Below are positions 49,930 to 64,000 of a DNA stretch of 64,000 bases, piece after piece. This DNA is from Pardosa pseudoannulata. Its lineage: Eukaryota; Arthropoda; Arachnida; Araneae; Lycosidae. Within the stretch, counting starts at the first letter, position 1, and every line of letters begins with the position of its first letter. The notes under the pieces were generated by a model. The model was given only the letters and a program-made list of their open reading frames with translations. It was not told the origin of the DNA and did not search any database. The stretch spans positions 172,477,922 to 172,541,921 of the forward strand of contig CM063505.1 in assembly GCA_032207245.1 (NCBI GenBank), in the 5' to 3' direction. The position numbers were made by a program, and so were the translations under genes.

Positions 49930-50470
49930 TAAATTTCAAACCACAGTCAGAAATCAGGCTGTAAATTTTAATTTTTTTAAATCTGGCCTTTTCTCCAGAA
50001 AATTAATATATTTTTTTAAAAATTGAAATACGTGAGTGGGAATATTATAGATTGTCTAATTTTTAAATTAAAAAACACAGTCAGACATCAGGCTGTAAAT
50101 TTTTAAAATCAGGCTGTACACTTTTTTAAAATTTGGCTCTTTTTCTAGAAAATTAATATACTTTTTTTAAAAAATTGAAATCCGTGAGTTGGAATATTAC
50201 AGCTTGTATAATTTTTAAATTTCGAAATCACTGTCAGGCATCAGGCTGTACACTTTTTTAAAATTTGGCTCTTTTTCTAGAAAATTAATATACTTTTTTT
50301 AAAAAATTGAAATCCGTGAGTTGGAATATTACAGCTTGTATAATTTTTAAATTTCAAACCACAGTCAGAAATCAGGCTGTACACTTTTTTTTTTAAATTT
50401 GGCCATTTCTCCAGAAAATTATTATGTTTTTTTTAAAGATTCAAATCCGCGAGTTTGAATATTATAGTTT
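49930..50470. repeat. Tandem repeat, ~120-150-bp unit, four to five copies
   Basis: Units share CAGTCAGAAATCAGGCTGTA, AAATTTGGCTCTTTTTCTAG, AAAATTAATATACTTTTTTT and CCGTGAGTTGGAATATTA. Copies near 50110-50230 and 50250-50360 are almost identical. The outer ones are older. Just upstream of IR gene 1. Confidence 0.88.
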
Positions 50471-51410
50471 GTGTAATTTGAAATTGGCTTTAATAGTAAA
50501 TCCCGCTTTAATTGCTATATTATTTATTGTTAATTTAATTATTCGTACCAAATGTTGACTAAAGAGCTCACATCAAACCAAGAGACAAAATAGCCACTTG
50601 TTTTCAACACCATGGTAATTTTTTATAGCAAAAAGACTGAGACCTGTAAGGCGAATTCTGAATAGTTACAAATATCCATTCCAGGAGTAAAATTAGAAGA
50701 TAATACCAAGCACAGAAATTACCCTCCTCCCAACATAGTCTATCTGCAAAATTTTTATTTGAAGTTCGTAGTCACTTTCTTAATAACTCCACATTATTTA
50801 TTATAGAAATATGCTTTTATTTAACTTTAGATATTATCCTACCTTAGAAAAAGATGGTGACTAAGGTATTTTGTTTCTGGGAGATTCAGAAATGATGGTA
50901 AGAAACCAGATTGCAAACACCAGGAAAAGAGATAATTCCAACGCATTACATGTGGTAATTCTTAGTTGTAATTAAATATTAAATAAATAGTACATAGATT
51001 ATATGACGTCAATTAGCCGAGCATGAGTACCTCCATGAATTTTTCCAGGAATGGAGAAAAAAGATCAACATGGGCTGAATAAAGGAACTGAAATGGGCGA
51101 TACGGTTCTGTGAAACAATTGGTTTATTTTATTATAAGTCTCTTATTTTCTTTGTGACTGTAACTTTTTAGCATTCTGTCAATGATTTGATAATTTCCTC
51201 GGGTTTGTAAAAAATTGATTATTGCACGTACCTCAAATTTTGCATATCCTACATTTAAACACTCCATCTTTTGTTACTTTCCGAAAGCTCAATTACATTT
51301 TGAACTAAACGACATTTCAGACCGAAGCTTTTAAACTTATCGAGTGAAGAAAATTGAGTCAATACAGCACATGTGTGCTTTGTGTAAGAGACATCTGTAC
51401 CTTTGTAATC

Positions 51411-51625
51411 GGTTTGGTTTGGTTTGAGCAGCTATGGTTTACCTTTTTGCTAAACGATGGCTAAATGAGACAGGAACCTACTGCTTAAAGCCATGTACTA
51501 CCTGTAACCAGCCATTCACCCGAAGTCGGGTGTAGGGTGTTGAATTGCTGGTTCGGTCTGACCGTCCGGCAACAATGCGTTACGCAGGGGCCAAGTCAGC
51601 ATTCCGCCCATAAAATTTAAAATAA
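51411..51625 (-). repeat. SINE-tail fragment fused to other repeat sequence
   Basis: Minus-strand TAGCAAAAAGGTAAACCATA and CAAACCAAACCAAACC match the SINE tail. The adjoining GAAGTCGGGTGTAGGGTGTT / CCGTCCGGCAACAATGCG segment (51515-51600) is different, GC-rich, and ends in an A-rich tract. No tRNA head. Confidence 0.55.
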
Positions 51626-51689
51626 CAACAAAAAAAAATGTAGACAATCTAGACAAATAAGTACAACCAATGCAGTTTCCGAAAGTGTT

Positions 51690-52121
51690 TCCGCAAGAGT
51701 CTTGCCCAGGTTAAAAGTCCTGTTGACCCGGTGTACTACATGGAACTTTCTGACATGAGAGCAGGTGTTGGTGAGGGAAGCAATATCTGCACAGGGCAGT
51801 TGTGATGGCCATTTGCGAAGGGGTACTTTGACCCTTGCGGTGAAGTTTTAGGTTAAAATCTTCATGGCCGTACGATGGCTCCTTGATTAGCGTTGAGCCA
51901 GTCAACCAGGCTCCTGGCCTTCCTTATTAGTACCGGGTTTTTGATTAGGCTCTCTGCCCATAGTTCCTTGGATGTGTCAGAGAGTTTCTTAAGATGCAAG
52001 TCGTCTGTCAGAGAACAGTCGTTCTGAACGGCTATGAACATTAATTCTACAGTGGGATTCAAACTTAAGAACTCTTGTACCGAAGAACAGCTCCCTAACC
52101 ATTTCGCCATCGTTCAGCACC
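51690..52121 (-). repeat. tRNA-derived SINE with longer body
   Basis: Head at 52121 (GGTGCTGAACGATGGCGAAA), degenerate B box AAGTTTGAATCCCAC, body TTCATAGCCGTTCAGAACG, then about 300 bp of unique body (CAAGGAACTATGGGCAGAGA). The open frames inside (51711-52110) are by-products of the repeat, not genes. Confidence 0.65.
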
Positions 52122-52358
52122 TTTATTATAGGGACTGCCTTTGTAAAATAGCATTTTAAGGATAAAAATTCGCTAATGCATATATTTGATTTTCATAAAA
52201 CAAGAGAGCGAGAAGGTTGATAGCATAGCTTTGAGGATGCTACAATTCAGTTATGTAGCTCAAATACTTTTTTACGTTACTTAAAGGCCGTCGTTTGCTA
52301 TGAAAACCACAGAGGTGAACTCTTATTTCAAAAGTGCCAAGTTTGTTCATCTGAGAGT

Positions 52359-52480
52359 TTAACTCCTTGACATACAATGGCGTCTGGGAGACGTCAGTCT
52401 TCTCATGTGCCAAAGTAGATTTTGATGTCTCCGAAACGTCGATAGCTGTCTTCGACAGACGTCATGCGGCATTGTATTAA
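52359..52480. mobile_element. Short TTAA-flanked MITE
   Basis: TTAA at both ends. The left end continues CTCCTTGACATACAATGGCG and the right reads back as TACAATGCCGCATGACGTC. An internal GGGAGACGT word is shared with the piggyBac-like end at 47821, suggesting one family. Confidence 0.5.
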
Positions 52481-52499
52481 ATCTTAATTTTATACTGTT

Positions 52500-54340
52500 A
52501 CTTAATTATCATACATTAGCATCATATATAAACCTCTTTAAATGTTACACAGAAATGCAAATATCAAAGCAAAACATTCTCTTTCTCAAATTTTCCAAAA
52601 TTGTTCAGATGACCCAGAACTAAATAGTATTTTTCGGACAAATCAGATTCCGTTTTACTTGTAAGTCAATGTGTTAAAATATCTAAATTTCCACAATGCG
52701 AAAACTTTCTAGTGAACTTTCTAGTAAACTTTCTAAGCTTTCTTATATAAATTATCTCGCTTCAATATTTGCATATCATATTTGAAAATAATTACGAAAT
52801 AGAAATAATCCTAATAAATAAATCATGTAGTAAAATATACAGATTAAACCTTTTATTACTAAATCATCTCTTTTATCTTCTTTATTCTACTCTAAATAAA
52901 GAGAGATTTGAAAAATATTGACTAATAGTAAAAGACAGTAGTCTTTGTGCAGTTTACAAAGTATTAAATTGGGCAATAGCGTGATCATTCATCACGGCAG
53001 AACTATGTTATACAAGTTAAATTCAAGCTTTGGATTATTACAAATATATAAATGTTGGAAAATTCATGCAGATAAAAGTTTAGATATGTATCTTATTATT
53101 TAACTACACGTTTCATCGAAAACTAATCTCTGAAAGACGAAGGCAAAATCAATCAAAGAGATTAACTTGTAAAAGTATATAAAACCTAGCACAAATCAAT
53201 AGAAAAAAAAGAAATACCGAAGTTATTTAAACAAACTGTACTTTGCGAAGTGAAAAGTTTTCATAAAAAAAGCCTGTGTTTTATTCAGTATAAAATACAA
53301 CGGTATGCTCTGTTTAACATAATTTTTTCCCTAGATCATTAACTCCTAGATGTAATTTCATAAAAATATTTAGTTGATTGTATAAAACACTATATTTAAA
53401 GTAAATCAGGAAATATATACAGAAAGTAAAAAAAAACTAGAAATCTACATACTCTCAAAATAACTTTTGAAAGTAAATTTGTGAAAATTAGAAACTAATT
53501 TTTCTTTTATCAAATGAAAGCTAATTGTCCTTTTTATACTTTGAGCTTCATTTAAATTAATACTTGCGATATATTTTATTTTATAGCATGATAAAGTCTA
53601 ATTTTTTTTAAAAACTTTTCAATTAAAAGTTTCTTAAAAGTTTAAAAAATTAATTTCTATTTTAAAAAGTGAGTAACCTCTAAAGTTTGGGTTTAAAATC
53701 TAGAACAGATGTTTTATTTCAATTTGATATAAAAGTTTAGTTTCTAACAAGGACACAGGTCTGGAGAGTTCGATCCGTCCTTCAATGCCTACATTACAAG
53801 ATTTTTTAAGCTCATTAAAATATGTATACATTACTAGTGTTCACTGCAGTTGTTAAAAGATCGTTTTGAATGATAAAAAGAGTAAAAATATTTCTTGACA
53901 ATAAAACTCATCACTAAAGATTGACAAATTTAGCATTACTTTTAGTACATGACCATAAAAGCAAAAGAAGATGTGAACAAGCTTACCGTGCAGAAGAATT
54001 AATTTACTACTATGAAGCGGCGCTTTGTAAATTACTGATTATGCCATACTATTTTCAAAATTTTAATATCATGTAATGTATACAACATTGAAAAAAAAGT
54101 ATATAAATAAAAATAAAAATAAAAAATAAAATAAAATAAAGTAAAAGGACATGTCATTTCTTTGATAGTAATTTTTTTTTAATTCTTCTAGTTATTTATA
54201 AAATTACTTCAGTTTAATTACATTTGGTAAATAATGGAAAGTAAATTAAATATGCTCCACTATTTACCAGGCAAATTTAAACCTGATAAAAGCTTAACAT
54301 AAATATATTTTAAGATGCAATGAAATTACTTACAGTGTTG
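52500..54340. other. Intergenic stretch, no gene recognised
   Basis: AT-rich with no coding motifs. A weak tRNA T-arm-like GAGTTCGATCC at ~53768 may be a SINE relic. Confidence 0.4.
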
Positions 54341-54463
54341 CTGATTTCTCTCATGACTTACTTATGTATGCATGCAAAAGTATACATTGTGTATAAGACA
54401 TTTGTGTTGTTATTTCTGATGGCCCTTGGACAAACCAAGCACAATTTGAGGCATGCGTTATTC

Positions 54464-54846
54464 GTAACGCTTTGACTGCCATGGTGGTAACCAGCGACCG
54501 GCGACGCAGCAAATAATAAAAATAAATAATTATAGTAAATACGGATACTGATAAATTTTTCAATAATACCATTGTTATTATAATGGTCTGAAGAAATGAA
54601 TGCAATATAGATTAATAATTAATATAGATGCAATATAGATATAGCACTGATAAAAATATACATTTTATCAGTGTATATTGCGATGAGTCAGATTGAAACA
54701 TTCAAGGCAAAGAAAAGGTGAATCAACGTAATCAGAACAATATGTCACCATATTTTTAGTCAAATTCTTTTCTCTAGTTCTTCCTAGCTGCTTTGAATGC
54801 TAAAGAATAAGAGTAATCATTTAGCGGTCGAAGCACGATTGTTTGG

Positions 54847-54892
<46 letters not shown>

Positions 54893-55069
54893 AGGACAAA
54901 CGTAACAATTGCCTACAGTGCCACCGGAGTTACCGGTGACCCCCACAATGAAAATTGCTTCAAGCATGATTTTATAATTCATTTTATCTGCAGCAAATAA
55001 TATTTCAGCATATGCATCGTATAATGAAAAGGCAAACATCGAAAATGTGTCTGGCAGCCAACGTGTTAA
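54464..55069. mobile_element. piggyBac-type MITE with eroded left TTAA
   Basis: The left end reads GTAACGCTTTGACTGCCATGG. The reverse complement of the right end reads TTAACACGTTGGCTGCCAG, so the termini align at 11 of 14 positions. A subterminal inverted pair (GGTGGTAACCAGCGACC near the left end, GAGTTACCGGTGACCCC near 54925) supports the boundaries. An internal poly(A) of about 45 nt lies at 54847-54893. Confidence 0.55.
54847..54893 (+). repeat. Poly(A) run
   Basis: Over 40 A residues with a single G. Could be a retroposon tail inside the MITE or a slippage-expanded tract. Confidence 0.85.
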
Positions 55070-55074
55070 GGAAA

Positions 55075-55352
55075 AACAGTGCTCCTTTCGTTGTAATGAG
55101 CACCGCTAGGGTGAAATAATGACTTTGCTCAAGTGGATCCTCTAATTTAGAAGAATGGATTAAGCAGAAGATCTTGGTCTGCCACCCCAGAGGTATTGTT
55201 TGAGAACTTGGAGGACATTGTGACCACAACACATTTTGGATGACCAGTCACCTTTCACGATCATGGCGAATTATAGGCCGGCTCGAGCTTCAAACCCACA
55301 ACCTTCCAATTTAGAGATCGTTGCTTTTGATGACTGAGCTACCACGGATCAT
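55075..55352 (-). repeat. Second tRNA-derived SINE family
   Basis: Minus strand: ATCCGTGGTAGCTCAGTCAT carries a near-perfect A box (TGGTAGCTCAGT), followed by GGTTGTGGGTTTGAAGCTCG with a B box. The body includes the block shared with 14889-15050. This head differs from the 43.0-kb SINE, so two SINE families are present. Confidence 0.7.
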
Positions 55353-55566
55353 CCTTTTGAGTATATGTATCTGCTATTTGAGTGTGTGTATGTAGTGATT
55401 TTTTTTGTGAGATTGACAGCTTAATGCACTTTGGATTAAGACTTTGAGCCCTACCCGAAAAAAATTGAGGCTACGTCATTGTTTTCTCCATATTTTAAAA
55501 GTTATTTTGCTTGTAAATGAATTAATTTATCTCATTTGGTGTCCATTTTTTATGCTTTTATAAATT

Positions 55567-56340
55567 ACTAGCTACTTCGCACCCAGCCTTCGGTCTGGGT
55601 TTTAAAATATTTCGATGAAAGGTTTAGAACCACTATTAAAGATAATAAGACGTATTCATAGAAATGCTAAATAAATCTCGTTTCAGATTGTTGACGATTA
55701 TAACAGTTTATTAATAGCCGAATGTCCAGTAAGTGCACTGTGTTGCCCGTGAACCGCTGTATAATTCCCAATTCCACGAATTTTAGGAGTCAAATTTCAA
55801 AATACTGTGGAGAGTAATATATATGTACTGTTCTGAATGGGATAATTCATTTCCGAGATTGGATGCCTTTTAGTACTAATGTTTTACATACATAAAAATT
55901 AAATTTTAAACAACAAAACCTATGACGATAACTTATTCTTTAAAAAATGGCAATTGTGAAATAAAAACAAATTTGATAGAACATGGCGAATTTGTAATTA
56001 TTGAAAATAAAAATCACGCCAACATATAACAGAAAAAATACTAACGTCTTAAAAAATTTGAGAAAGTAAAATAAATATTTACATATTTTGATGAAGTAAA
56101 AAATTTAGCTATTAAAAATAAAATGATTTTGATATTGGGATATTTCAAAGAGAAAAAGTTATTGCGTATGAAAAATAGTTGTAGCTATTGGCAATAAATT
56201 TAGAAAGTTAAAAATTTACAAAAACCTTCCCAGGGATATACCTAAACATTTCCCAAATTTTCACGGCGATTGGATGCATGGTTTTTGAGTCTATTGAGTA
56301 CAGACAGACACACACAACTTCATTTTTATATATATAGATG
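55567..56340. mobile_element. Unclassified non-autonomous element, second copy type
   Basis: Starts ACTAGCTACTTCGCACCCAG and ends ACAGACAGACACACACAAC then TTTTTATATATATAGATG, the same layout as 40612-41580. No coding motif. Confidence 0.5.
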
Positions 56341-57217
56341 TTCTATTTAAAATGACCATACAACAATTTTATTGATAAAGCTAGAGTGTTAGCAAGGCAG
56401 CTAGATTGCTATTAAATAAAAAAAAATATAAAGTAATTTTAAAAATTAAGTAATTTTAAAGCAAAAATAAAAAATTAAATTAATGTGATAACTTTATCAA
56501 AGTTTCACAACTTTAAATTAATAATTTACAGAATCGCTTTGTAAAGTCAACAGTTCTCTTAAGGTAAACACGATTGGCTTCTCTATTAAGCCACATTAAA
56601 AAAAAAAGAATAAAATGAAAATTTGAATAGAAAGTTAATTTTTTAATCAACCAAATAAACAGAGAGATAATGGAACTCCGATCTAATATGTCTTTTAGAA
56701 CAGTGTTTTTTTTTTCAATTATTTCATAGCAACTCATTTAGAACTCTAAATGGAAGGGCTAGTCCCGTGTAATTCTGTTGCTACTATTATCTTATAGTAC
56801 TGTACTTAAAAAAGTGAAGTTACAGAAAGACAGCATATGTTATTATAATACCAAGTAAATTAAAAATTGATAAGCTACAGCTAAAAAAGGATAAACGAAA
56901 TGATGTGACAACATACGATTTATAAATATTAAGCACTTTTATAAATAATCCTTTTATTAAATCGCAATTGTTTACAGTACTTTTTATCCACTTCTGATGG
57001 GACATAAAATGTAGAAAACAAGATTAATGAAAAAATTAATGCATTTCAGCAAAAAAATTTTATTCAGAATACTAAACGCAATAAAAGTAGCATAAAAATA
57101 ATACATTAAAAGATAGTCTTTTATTTTTAACATGATATTTAAAAAATATACACACTGTAAGTAGCAAGATAAAATAAATATATTTTCAACTATCACATAG
57201 CTAAGCTTTCTCATTGC
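56341..57217. other. Intergenic stretch, nothing recognised
   Basis: AT-rich. Short open frames without motifs. Confidence 0.4.
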
Positions 57218-57385
57218 CAGTGGCGTACGCAGCATTTTTTTCAAGGGAGGGGGGTCATAATTCTAAAAAATAATAGCCCGGATAAATTCTACTAAAATTT
57301 TTATTTTTGCCATTTTGTCTGAGTTCAAGGGGGGTGTTTAAACCCCTAAACACTCCCCTGCTCAGTGCTATATAATACGTAAATC
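57218..57385. mobile_element. DNA-transposon-like fragment starting CAGTGGCGTACGCAG
   Basis: The CAGTGGCGTACGCAGCATTT start followed by a G-run (AGGGAGGGGGGTC) is a terminus style common in arthropod repeats. An internal GGGGTGTTTAAACCCC palindrome is present. No right terminus was identified. Confidence 0.4.
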
Positions 57386-57460
57386 TTTTATTTTCTCTGT
57401 TTAAAAAAAGAAGAACAATAGGATTTCTATGCATCACAGTAATTTAGCTTTTTTTATGGT

Positions 57461-57612
57461 TTTAGTTTGGAGCGCTACGAGGCTACTGAGACCGGGACCT
57501 ACTGCTTAGAGCCGATTCCGAAGGCTATGAACATCTATGCCACAGTGGGATTCGAATCCACGAACTCCGGTACCAACGATCAGCGCCCTAACCAATCGGC
57601 CAGTTTTCGGCG
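57461..57612 (-). repeat. tRNA-derived SINE copy
   Basis: Minus strand: CGCCGAAAACTGGCCGATTG head, GTGGATTCGAATCCCAC B box, AGCAGTAGGTCCCGG body and a CTCCAAAC tail. Close to the 43.0-kb copy. Confidence 0.78.
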
Positions 57613-57685
57613 TAATTTAGTTTAGATTATTGTACTGACTGATCATCGAGGAAAAGATGAAAAAACAGTTCTTCGAAGAATTTCC

Positions 57686-57997
57686 TTAACACGTTGAATG
57701 CCACGGCAATTTTCAGAAATCTGGCCTAAAATGACAATTTGATTTAATCTCATTATATTATTAAAAACTCTAATTTGTGGACAGAAATTCAACAAAGTCC
57801 TGAATTATTTATTTTCCAAGAGCATTGATTTTTTGTTCTTTTCCCAGAAGCCATCTATCGATATTAGCACTGATATACTACGAGTTTATTCGTAGCTGCA
57901 CAAAAATGGCAAGTAAACACAGTACGAGATAACTCGTAGTTGGCGTCCTAGAAAAGAACGCAATCTACGAGTTATCTACATGCAATCTACGTGTTAA
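57686..57997. mobile_element. TTAA-flanked MITE with ACACGT termini
   Basis: TTAACACGTTGAATGCCA at the left and, read back, TTAACACGTAGATTGCATG at the right: imperfect terminal inverted repeats with TTAA at both edges. An internal CTACGAGTT / AACTCGTAG inverted pair is present. Lies just beyond the 3' end of IR gene 2. Confidence 0.6.
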
Positions 57998-58080
57998 TAT
58001 ACCTCAAAAGAAGTATGGATATCTACACATAAAGGTAATTTACTAATTTAGTCTAGAAAAAGATTCCGAAAAGCATAATC

Positions 58081-61687
<3,607 letters not shown>

Positions 61688-62264
61688 CTAACAAAAAAAT
61701 GAAGATATGTTAGTTAATTGAAATTGTTAAAATATCTTATGAATAAAACATTTAGTGCGTACATGCAGAAACACGTATGAAATTTGGTACAGTATTTGTT
61801 GAAACAAAGCTCTTTAACAATAAAAATCTCTAATGGAAAAACAAAGTTCCAACATTAAGGAAATAACCTAGGAATGTCTACCCGACATTACATGCAGGTT
61901 CAGTTCTAAAAAATCTACCATAACACAAAACATCTCATATAAGCTTCTCATTTCGCTCATATCAAACGGATGAGTACCAGAAAAATAAACAGTGTAGGCG
62001 TGCTTACCTGGGTAGTAATGCTGGAATAGGAGATCCACTGTAAAGTGACAGCCATGGGACCTTTAATCTACACCTTTAATCTACACCTATAAACTTATAT
62101 ATAACTCAAAACTCTTTCATGTGGAGTGAAGGAAGATTTTTATGTGTTTTTGAACGGTTGCGGATTTAAGCAATATTTTTTTAGATGCAGTTAGTGTATA
62201 TTTATTTTATTTTTCAAATGTATATAAAAAATATTACATTTTTAATAAATTTTTATACTATTTG

Positions 62265-62795
62265 TAATAACATTTACGGGGGTCAAGGGGGGAGAGACCC
62301 CCTTGGTTAAAAAAGTTTTGATAAATAAAAAATTTATTTAAAAAATTAGAAAGTACTAACCTTTTAATGTTCTTTGAAAATTAAAAGTAAATCTCTGCGG
62401 ATGTTTTATTTATTTTTTATTTCTGGTTTATCTTTTAAAATGAAATTTTTAATTATTTTGTGTGTTTAAAATAAGGAAATATTTTAAGAATATTAAATAA
62501 TAATAATAATAATAAATTAATTTATTACAGTTTTAATAAATTTTTATATTAATAACATTTACGGAGGGTCAAGGGGGGCAGAGCCCCCCTTCGTTAAAAA
62601 AGTTTTGATAAATGAAAAATTTATTTTAAAAATTAAAAAGTACTAACCTTTTAATATTGTTTGAAAATTAAAAAAAATCTTTGCGTATGTTTTATTTTTT
62701 TATTTCTAATTTATCTATTTTTAATTGTTTTGTGTGCTTAAAATCAGGAAATATTTTAAGAATATTAAAAAACAAAAATAATCAATTTTTAATGG
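62265..62795. repeat. Direct duplication, ~290-bp unit
   Basis: Two copies begin ACATTTACGG(G/A)GGTCAAGG, contain an AGAG(A/C)CCCCCTT hairpin-like G/C stretch, AAAAAAGTTTTGATAAAT, and AAGTACTAACCTTTTAAT, and end TAAGGAAATATTTTAAGAAT or close to it. The copies are offset by about 286-290 bp. Confidence 0.88.
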
Positions 62796-63069
62796 TTTAA
62801 AATTAACAACCAATTAATATTAAAAAATAACATGAATAAACAAAATTTGTATTAATATAAATATTATTTTACGCAATTTTCAACATTTTTGCCATTAATT
62901 GCAAAATTAGTATATTATTTCACAATAAAATAAGTCAGTTAATTTAGTCGCGCCGAAAATCCGTTGCCGTTCAAAACGTCAGCCTTCCGGTAACTCCGCT
63001 CGGAGTTGGCGCGATTGGCGCCAAAAAAAATCGCCAAAAATAGCAGGATATACCCAATTTTTCAGTAGT

Positions 63070-64000
63070 CCAACTTTTAATGTTTATATTTTAATGAAAA
63101 TGCTCCTTTTGACCATGTCTGAATCAATTTTTTTAATGTTCATATTTCAAGGAAACTACTCATTTTGGCTATTCCTGAATCAATTTTTAGTGTTCGTATT
63201 TCAATGTAAATGCTTATTTCGAACAAGCTTGAGTCATTTTCGCAATGTTCACATTTCAAGGAAACTATTCACTTTAACCATTCCTGAATCAGTTTTTAGT
63301 GTTCATATTTCAATGAAAATAATCATTCTGACCATGTCTGAGTCAATTTTTTTAGTATATTTCAGGGAAACTACTCATTTTGATCATTTCTGAATCAATT
63401 TTTAGTATTCATATTTGAATGAAAATAATCATTCTGACCATGTCTGAGTCAATTTTTTTAGTATATTTCAGAGAAACTACTCATTTTGATCATTTCTAAA
63501 TCAATTTTTAGTGGTTATATTTGGATGAAAATAATCATTCTGACCATGTCTGAGTCAACGTTTTTAGTATATTTCGGGGGAACTACTCATTTTGATCATT
63601 TCTGAATTAATTTTTAGTATTCATATTTGAATGAAAATAATCATTCTGACCATGTCTGAGTCAACGTTTTTAGTATATTTCGGGGGAACTACTCATTTTG
63701 ATCATTTCTGAATTAATTTTTAGTATTCATATTTCAATGGAAATGCTCATTTTGACCATGCCTGAGTAAATTTTTTTAGTATTCATATTTCAAGGAAACT
63801 ACTTATTTTGACCATTTCTGAATCAATTTTTAGTATTCATATTTGAATGAAAATAATCATTCTGACCATGCCTGAGCCATTTTTTTAATGTTTATATATT
63901 AAGGAAGCTACTCATTTGAACCATTCTGAATCAATTTTTAGTGTTCACATTTCAATGAAAATGCTCATTTTTTTACCAAGCCTGAATCAATTTTAAAAAG
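63070..64000. repeat. Minisatellite with ~52/105-bp units, continuing past window end
   Basis: Alternating half-units built on TTCATATTTCAATGAAAATG, CATTCTGACCATGTCTGAGT and GGAAACTACTCATTTTGA. The higher-order period is about 105-110 bp in the middle (TCTGACCATGTCTGAG recurs near 63327, 63433, 63538 and 63644). Some units carry the CGTTTTTAGTATATTTCGGG variant twice in succession, suggesting recent local duplication. Confidence 0.92.

Noticed and set aside
51711..52110. Overlapping minus-strand frames as genes
   Set aside because: They coincide with a tRNA-derived SINE and have no recognisable protein motif.
61985..62060. A tiny exon on the minus strand (TTTACAG|TGGATCTC...ACCCAG|GTAAGC, 30 bp)
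   Set aside because: Splice sites look good, but no counterpart exists in IR gene 1, whose exons join in phase without it. Probably chance.

Overview
The window looks like nuclear DNA of an arthropod, most likely a chelicerate such as a spider. It is very AT-rich, with split genes, long introns, (AT)n microsatellites, tRNA-derived SINEs and many decayed DNA transposons. The predicted chemoreceptors are short ionotropic receptors without an amino-terminal domain. No tool was run, so organism and family assignments rest on reading motifs. Exon coordinates come from manual splice-site and phase matching.

Layout. (1) 1-1428 (+): the last two visible exons of a membrane protein resembling the C-terminus of TMEM62-type proteins, then a 3' UTR. 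(2) 1.5-18 kb: an AT-rich gene desert holding a TTAA-flanked MITE (8.6 kb), two non-autonomous hAT elements (14.7-15.8 and 17.1-17.8 kb) and a small dispersed repeat pair. (3) 18031-18585 (-): an intact, intronless ATG10 gene, the autophagy E2-like enzyme. (4) 19443-24114 (-): a complete but coding-defective Ty3/gypsy LTR retrotransposon with 5-bp target duplication GCACA. (5) 26.1-26.9 kb: a TTAA-flanked element with 20-bp perfect terminal inverted repeats.

(6) 27074-49274 (-): the main gene, an ionotropic receptor (IR, variant ionotropic glutamate receptor family). Eight coding exons join in phase into about 432 residues covering S1, TM1, the pore loop, TM3, S2 and TM4. Its introns hold two solo LTRs, Tc1 and LINE remnants, paired MITEs, a 145-bp minisatellite and a 122-bp tandem array built from a tRNA-derived SINE. 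(7) 49.3-58 kb: spacer with tandem repeats, SINEs and TTAA elements. (8) 58081-61687 (-): the last two exons of a second IR paralogue in the same orientation, whose 5' part lies beyond 64 kb. (9) 62.2-64 kb: a duplicated block and a minisatellite that runs off the window.

Functionally this is a tandem chemoreceptor locus next to housekeeping genes. The points most worth checking are the SINE-derived satellite inside an IR intron, two in-frame alternative donors at the IR pore loop, a tandem duplication that copies the exon-1 splice donor, and a set of TTAA-flanked elements, one carrying a SINE tail.
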